Shown here piece by piece: positions 59,642 through 64,000 of a stretch of DNA of 64,000 bases; within the stretch, counting starts at the first letter, position 1; every line of letters starts with the position of its first letter. The position numbers and the translations under genes were made by a program. Source of the stretch: Melanocharis versteri (taxonomy: Eukaryota > Chordata > Aves > Passeriformes > Melanocharitidae); contig VZTG01004479.1 in NCBI GenBank assembly GCA_013397845.1, positions 1,630,748 to 1,694,747 on the forward strand. The letters are read 5' to 3'. The notes below the pieces were generated by a model. The model made no database searches. It was not told the DNA's origin and saw only the letters and a list, made by a program, of their open reading frames with translations.

Positions 59642-60464
59642 TTTTGTAATTAAAGGTGGAAAGATGAATGCCTTGTACTTCAGACATGACAACCTTGTAC
59701 TTCAACAAAATGACAAAGGTGTACAACAATTGAAGCCTAAGCAGTTGTATTTTACACTACACTGATACTTCTCAGCATGGAGGAAGTATATTTGTGTGTT
59801 ACATTGCAACAACTGCATTGAATGTTGGAGCTCTTTTCCATGGCTCTTAAATTCACTCCTCTCTTTCAGCATACTGCTAAGTGTTCAGATCAGCTAGGCT
59901 GTGTTTCTGAGGCTGTTGAGAAGAGTGATATGTACCTAAGAGCAACGTTTTATTTCCTTGCTTAACTGTCACTATTACATCCATGAAATGAAAAAAAATA
60001 CTTCAAGCACAGCTATTATTTATATTATCCCACTGTGTTGCTATTTTCTCAAATCAAAAGTGTTACATGCACACGCACACACTCATCCATTTGCATTTCA
60101 CTTTATTTTACCTGAAAATCATCCAGAGAGGCTCAGTTCCTTATACAGGGAAAAACCCAAATTCTAAGTAGTGGATTAACAGGAGTATTTATAGACATTA
60201 AGATGCAGAGTTTCATAGTATCCAGTTACCTATTTATATTAATCTCAGCAAGCACATATTTGCATTTTTGGCCGATGAAATACTTTTGTAAATCTGTCCC
60301 CTGATTTATAACTTAAATATGTATTGTCACTTTCTGCATGTACAATATTTCTAAATTTTCTTCTTTCTATAGTTTGGGCTGTCACATCGCTGCCTTCGCT
60401 TTGGGTTACATGCACAGAAGCAAAGAACACAGAATTGTTGAAGTGTCTTTGGAAGAATGCCAGG
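59642..60464. other. AT-rich sequence inside the direct-repeat pair, no gene
   Basis: No recognisable feature. Short frames at 59958-60167 (plus) and 60245-60430 (minus) have no known motif. Confidence 0.55.
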
Positions 60465-60560
60465 TCAGTGAATCACAGATATTAGAAGCAGAGAAAAAAG
60501 TCCGTTGGGTCACCTAGTCTGACCTTTGCATTCTGCCGTGTTACTCATACAACATACTCA
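60465..60560 (-). mobile_element. Ancient CR1-like 3'-end remnant
   Basis: The plus strand has aagtccgttgggtcacc, tagtctgacctttgcattc and gttactcatacaac, which resembles the antisense of an old CR1 3' end (gtccgttgggtcacctagtctgacctcctgcataacac). Strongly diverged. Ends approximate. Confidence 0.5.
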
Positions 60561-60794
60561 CTAACCTCTAAATCTAACCTTTTTCTGACGGTTTGTAATT
60601 CTAAGTTGCTAGAGGTGGGACATGCAATTACTTTCAACGTGAATATTAGTAAGGAGGGAGGATAGGGATTGTAATAAACATGGGTATCCAGACTCTTACT
60701 ATTAAGAAGTTTTTTTAAAAAAATCTCAGTTAGAGTGTTTTCTCCTTAGGTATAATTGTCTCTTTGATTTTCATCCTTAGGTAGTCTGATTTAC

Positions 60795-60990
60795 AGGCTT
60801 AAGACCAGAAAGGCATTATGAAAAACTTTTACTCTGACGTCATGAGTAATACAGGCCATAGAATTTCATCCAGTGATTCCTTCAGTGGGGAGAATTTTTC
60901 TTTACATCAATATAAGTTAATTCCTTTCCTTCATTAATTTTGAAGAAAGTATTTATAGATTGAGATCTTACTCTTCCCTTCTTGACAGCC
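60795..60990 (-). mobile_element. Ancient CR1-like (CR1-L type) remnant
   Basis: The plus strand contains taagaccagaaaggcatta, cttttactctgacgtcatg, gtaatacaggccatag and aatttcatccagtgattcc. These match in order the antisense end of CR1-L type elements (ggccagaagggacca...tctagtctgacctcct..taacacaggccatagaatttcacccagtgattcct). Further right, gaagaaagtatttatagattg resembles the aggtacttatagactgtg block, with the intervening part mostly lost. A deep-age insertion lying next to the previous remnant. Confidence 0.6.
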
Positions 60991-61134
60991 TTTGCATTTC
61001 AACACTAGGCGGTTTCAAAATTAGGCGGTCTTGTTGGGTCTTTCACACTGTTTTATTTTCCTATCTTTATATTGTCTGTGAGAGGTCTCCAGAAAGTGCT
61101 AGATTTTTCTATAAATAATAATAAATGAAGCTAT

Positions 61135-61246
61135 AATAAATAATAAGACTTCTTTTCTTACTTCGTGGAATGTACTTGTCTTCCTCTGGTTGAAACATAA
61201 AAATAGATAAATAATAATGTAGTATAAAAGCCGATTTTTTGTAATT
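61135..61246 (+). repeat. Direct repeat copy 2 (about 110 bp)
   Basis: This is the partner of 59533-59641 in the same orientation, 1.6 kb away, with the same start (aataaataataagacttc) and the same end (gattttttgtaatt). Differences are scattered substitutions plus three extra bases (aataat for aat). Confidence 0.8.
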
Positions 61247-64000
61247 TAAAAAAGCTCACGACAGAATTCAAAATGAATGAGAAATTGATATAATCCCTCA
61301 GAAGTAATATGTCAATGATGTGAAATTTTAAATAATAAGTTATTCATATCCAGAAAATCTCAAAGGGGCAATGAAAAGTCATGTACAACGATTACATAAA
61401 CTCCTCTTTTGGAGAAAAACCCTAATAATCCAGCAACCATCAGGAAAAAACAGAAGATGACAATTTTAATGTCTCTTATCTAATCAAGACCTTACATGTT
61501 TTAATTTTAATTCACCATACAGGCTAGCATGTGAGCAGTTAGTTTCATATTGAGTCATGTGTATTTTCTTTCCAAATACATATTTTAAATTTATGATAAA
61601 TATAATTCTTTATTCATATTGTTAACTGTACAGTTGCTACCCTGTAAGATTCCATTTTCTTTATTTTGTGTTCTCTCTACTCACTCAATTTATCAAGTTT
61701 CCAAGGCAGAGCAGAAAGTTGACATGAGACAAATGTTTATAGACAGAGCCTATAGATAGGCTATATTACAGTTTCTAGCACACTATGTATATGGGTTTAA
61801 ATAAAGTTTCTTGAAATGAGACAGTTATGGTTTTTATAGTTGTTTCCAAGCCCTAGTTATTTCCAGAGAGCTAAAGCTATTTAAAAAGCAAATACACAGA
61901 TGTAGATAAAGCCCCAGATCTCTAAGACTTGCTCCTAATGACTGATCTTAATAATTAATAAATAATGACTGATCTTCATAAATTCAGGCAACAGAATCTT
62001 TGTCAGTGCAGAATTTGGAATTACCTTTATAATTTTTATAATATTAAAAAAAAGAGTTCTAATTGAAATTAGAAATTACAATTGTTACAATAAATCATTA
62101 TGGTAGTTTATAATTGTCTCTGCAGGAGACAGCGCAAGTGTGGTATTTCTGTAAGAAAACATGTTTGTTTTTATTCTAAGTGCAGACAAGAGCCCATAAT
62201 GAGTCCTTGGAGATAGTACTAATATATAACTTAGTGAAGAAATTAATAAAATCTACTGTTTTTTTTTTCCAAAATGTTGAATGCATAGATTCGTGAAGTA
62301 ATGGTTTCACAGGTTTAAACTTCAACTATCCAGATAACTGCTGCACTTGCTATTTTCTAGCCAATGCAAGCACAAAACCAGTGTCTAAATACCACCATGG
62401 GAGTGACCTGAAATTAACAACATACCTTGATCCCCATGCTGGAAAGCCACCTGGAATATGATTGAAGTCAAAGGTCCACAATGCTGAAACACAGGCTATT
62501 TTGTGGAAATATGTTATTTGAGTTGTTACTTTCACACACATGTCTGGTGCAAACCCATAAAAACAAGATTGAACTATCCATACCTAATATTACAATTTAT
62601 TTCTTCTTCAAGTATCTCCTTTCAACAATATATGTTTTATTTCTATCACAAGTGTCCCATCCTTCAAACAAAATAGTTCGTTTTGTTTTGCTTATTTTTG
62701 CCTCTCTACACACACCTCTTTTCATATGGCTAGTAATTGAAAAAGATTCGGTTGGAAGAAGAGACAATGGTCAAGTTGTGTTCAGCTGGGGATCAAGCAG
62801 GCACTCTAAATCTGGAAAACTTGGAAGAGTGTAGCAAAGGTTGTGGTGTTTAATATATTCCTTTAATTCTGCTTTTTTTTTTTGAGAACAGAACTGGTCC
62901 TCACTGCTGTGTGATAGATTAGACAAAATGTAGAATTAGAGGTTGATAGTTCTTCTGTAAAATGATGTTACTTGCAACTGCAATATATGCCAGCAGCAGA
63001 ACCACAAGTAAGTCAGGGGTGATATGCAGTTGGTGATTTCCCAACCAATTCACGGCACTGGCAGTTCTGTAGGATCCATGATGTCTCAGAGCAGTGTTTT
63101 GAGGTTCTGCCACCAGATGGTGATAAAACATGAAGGAGAAAAGGGAAAAAGTTGTCGCAGTATATCTGATTGAAAGGACGCAGCCATTCTATCTTCCTCC
63201 AGACCCATTCTCTCAGGTGCTGTGGGACATGTAGTGCATTTTGAGGATGGCAGTGTGAGAACTCCATAGAGTTTAACTTTGCAACACCTGCCTCTTGGAG
63301 CCTATGAAATGTCACTGCAGACTCTGTTGAAAACCTGCAGTAAGAATATTTGAAAAGATGAAAGGAGTGGTGGAGCTGAAATGGGAACAGGGCAGTGGAA
63401 GGTACTTGAGGTTGAAAAAACCCCAGGGAATTCAAGCTGTAGGGATTAGCAATGTGTGAAACAGTTTAGGATAAAGAAATTAGGGAAAGTGGGGAGAAGG
63501 GAGTTGATTAAAGGCTTGGATGCTTTGTACGCAGAAGTCTGTAAAAGCTTTTGAAGTTTGTCTCTTGCTATTTGCAACATACGTCACTTGCTTGGCAAAT
63601 TATTTAGCACACTATATAATGTTTGCAGTGTTATCAAATTATAGTCCCACATTCCTTTGTTTTCTTTATTTTTGCATTCACATGCATTTTTAGTGAAAGC
63701 TTTTAAGAGCTGTTTGTGCCTTTCAGTGTCTGACAAGCATTTGCTACTTCTTTCGCTCATTTTGTAAATGTCCTCATATTTGTTAATCTGATATTTTTAT
63801 GTGCTTATAAATCACTTTGGAATATATGCTTATCAGTAATATTTTGTAAGATATTTGAATCATATTTGGGATGCTATTTATTACCTGTGATAAACATCCA
63901 GTTTGTGTAAACAAATACAGTTTTTCTATCAACAGAACTAATACAGATCTAGAGTTTTAGCTAAGTCTTCAGAAATGCCCACAGGATTAAAAAAAAAAAA
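61247..64000. other. AT-rich unique sequence, no gene
   Basis: No recognised exon or transposon. The 140-codon minus-strand frame at 63013-63435 is rich in His/Phe/Ser and has no known domain. A CTCF-like word is at 63110-63123. The window ends in an A12 run (63989-64000). Confidence 0.55.
63110..63123 (+). promoter_or_regulatory. Weak CTCF-like motif
   Basis: ccaccagatggtga fits the first eleven positions of CCASYAGRKGGCRS but has T for the core C of GGC and A at the end. It has the same orientation as the sites at 39,878 and 52,841. Low specificity. Confidence 0.2.

Noticed and set aside
63013..63435. 140-codon minus-strand frame near the right end
   Set aside because: His/Phe/Ser-rich translation with no recognised family, no good start and no exon signals. 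A chance frame is the simplest explanation.
1..64000. Search for CRISPR arrays, operons, prophage or other bacterial-type systems
   Set aside because: The window has vertebrate transposons, no dense coding, no regularly spaced repeats and no ribosome-binding-site pattern.

Overview
The window looks like a stretch of bird nuclear genome, most likely a gene-poor, AT-rich part of a large chromosome. The main evidence is transposon content: CR1 LINE copies whose 3' ends carry the (ATTCTATG)n tail, and solo LTRs of avian endogenous-retrovirus families with the TGTCCTGG...GACA ends common in neoavian genomes. Nothing prokaryotic is present: no operon-like coding density, CRISPR array or insertion sequence. 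I could not fix the species, and I found no complete protein-coding gene. Nearly all open frames are short, overlapping and random-looking.

Layout. Positions 1-1600 are GC-richer, with a small CpG cluster (1190-1370) and exon-like segments flanked by splice-like sites, so the left edge may be the shoulder of a gene outside the window. Positions 1600-13900 are AT-rich sequence with a long TTTCCC polypyrimidine tract (5987-6139) and small simple repeats. Positions 13930-16493 hold two LTR pieces: a plus-strand 3' fragment and a full-length minus-strand solo LTR with a probable 5-bp target duplication. Positions 16500-23250 are AT-rich with one enhancer-like segment. Two CR1 copies of one subfamily follow in opposite orientation: a 1.1-kb minus-strand copy (23251-24335), and a plus-strand copy (28045-28292) that contains the only N of the window, placed exactly where about 530 bp of the element is missing. 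Positions 28300-39800 are unique AT-rich sequence with a GGGCCCCA minisatellite and an enhancer-like block near 33.7-34.4 kb.

An isolated CpG island of about 640 bp (39808-40445) is the strongest sign of a promoter. It contains a near-consensus CTCF site but no recognisable coding exon on either strand. The right third is AT-rich again. It has a short CR1 tail (45803-45905), an ancient palindromic repeat (49039-49107), a 143-codon minus-strand open frame of uncertain status (49761-50192), a second full-length minus-strand solo LTR (57003-57567), and a pair of about 110-bp direct repeats (59533-59641 and 61135-61246) flanking two very old CR1 remnants.

No pathway can be described because no gene is confidently identified. 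The most useful points for a second look are the CpG island with its CTCF-like site, the N-marked collapse in the CR1 copy, the matched solo LTRs, the 59.5/61.1 kb direct repeats, and the exon-like segment at 1397-1500 with a cysteine-rich, basic N-terminus. I did not find anything I could defend as a new biological system.
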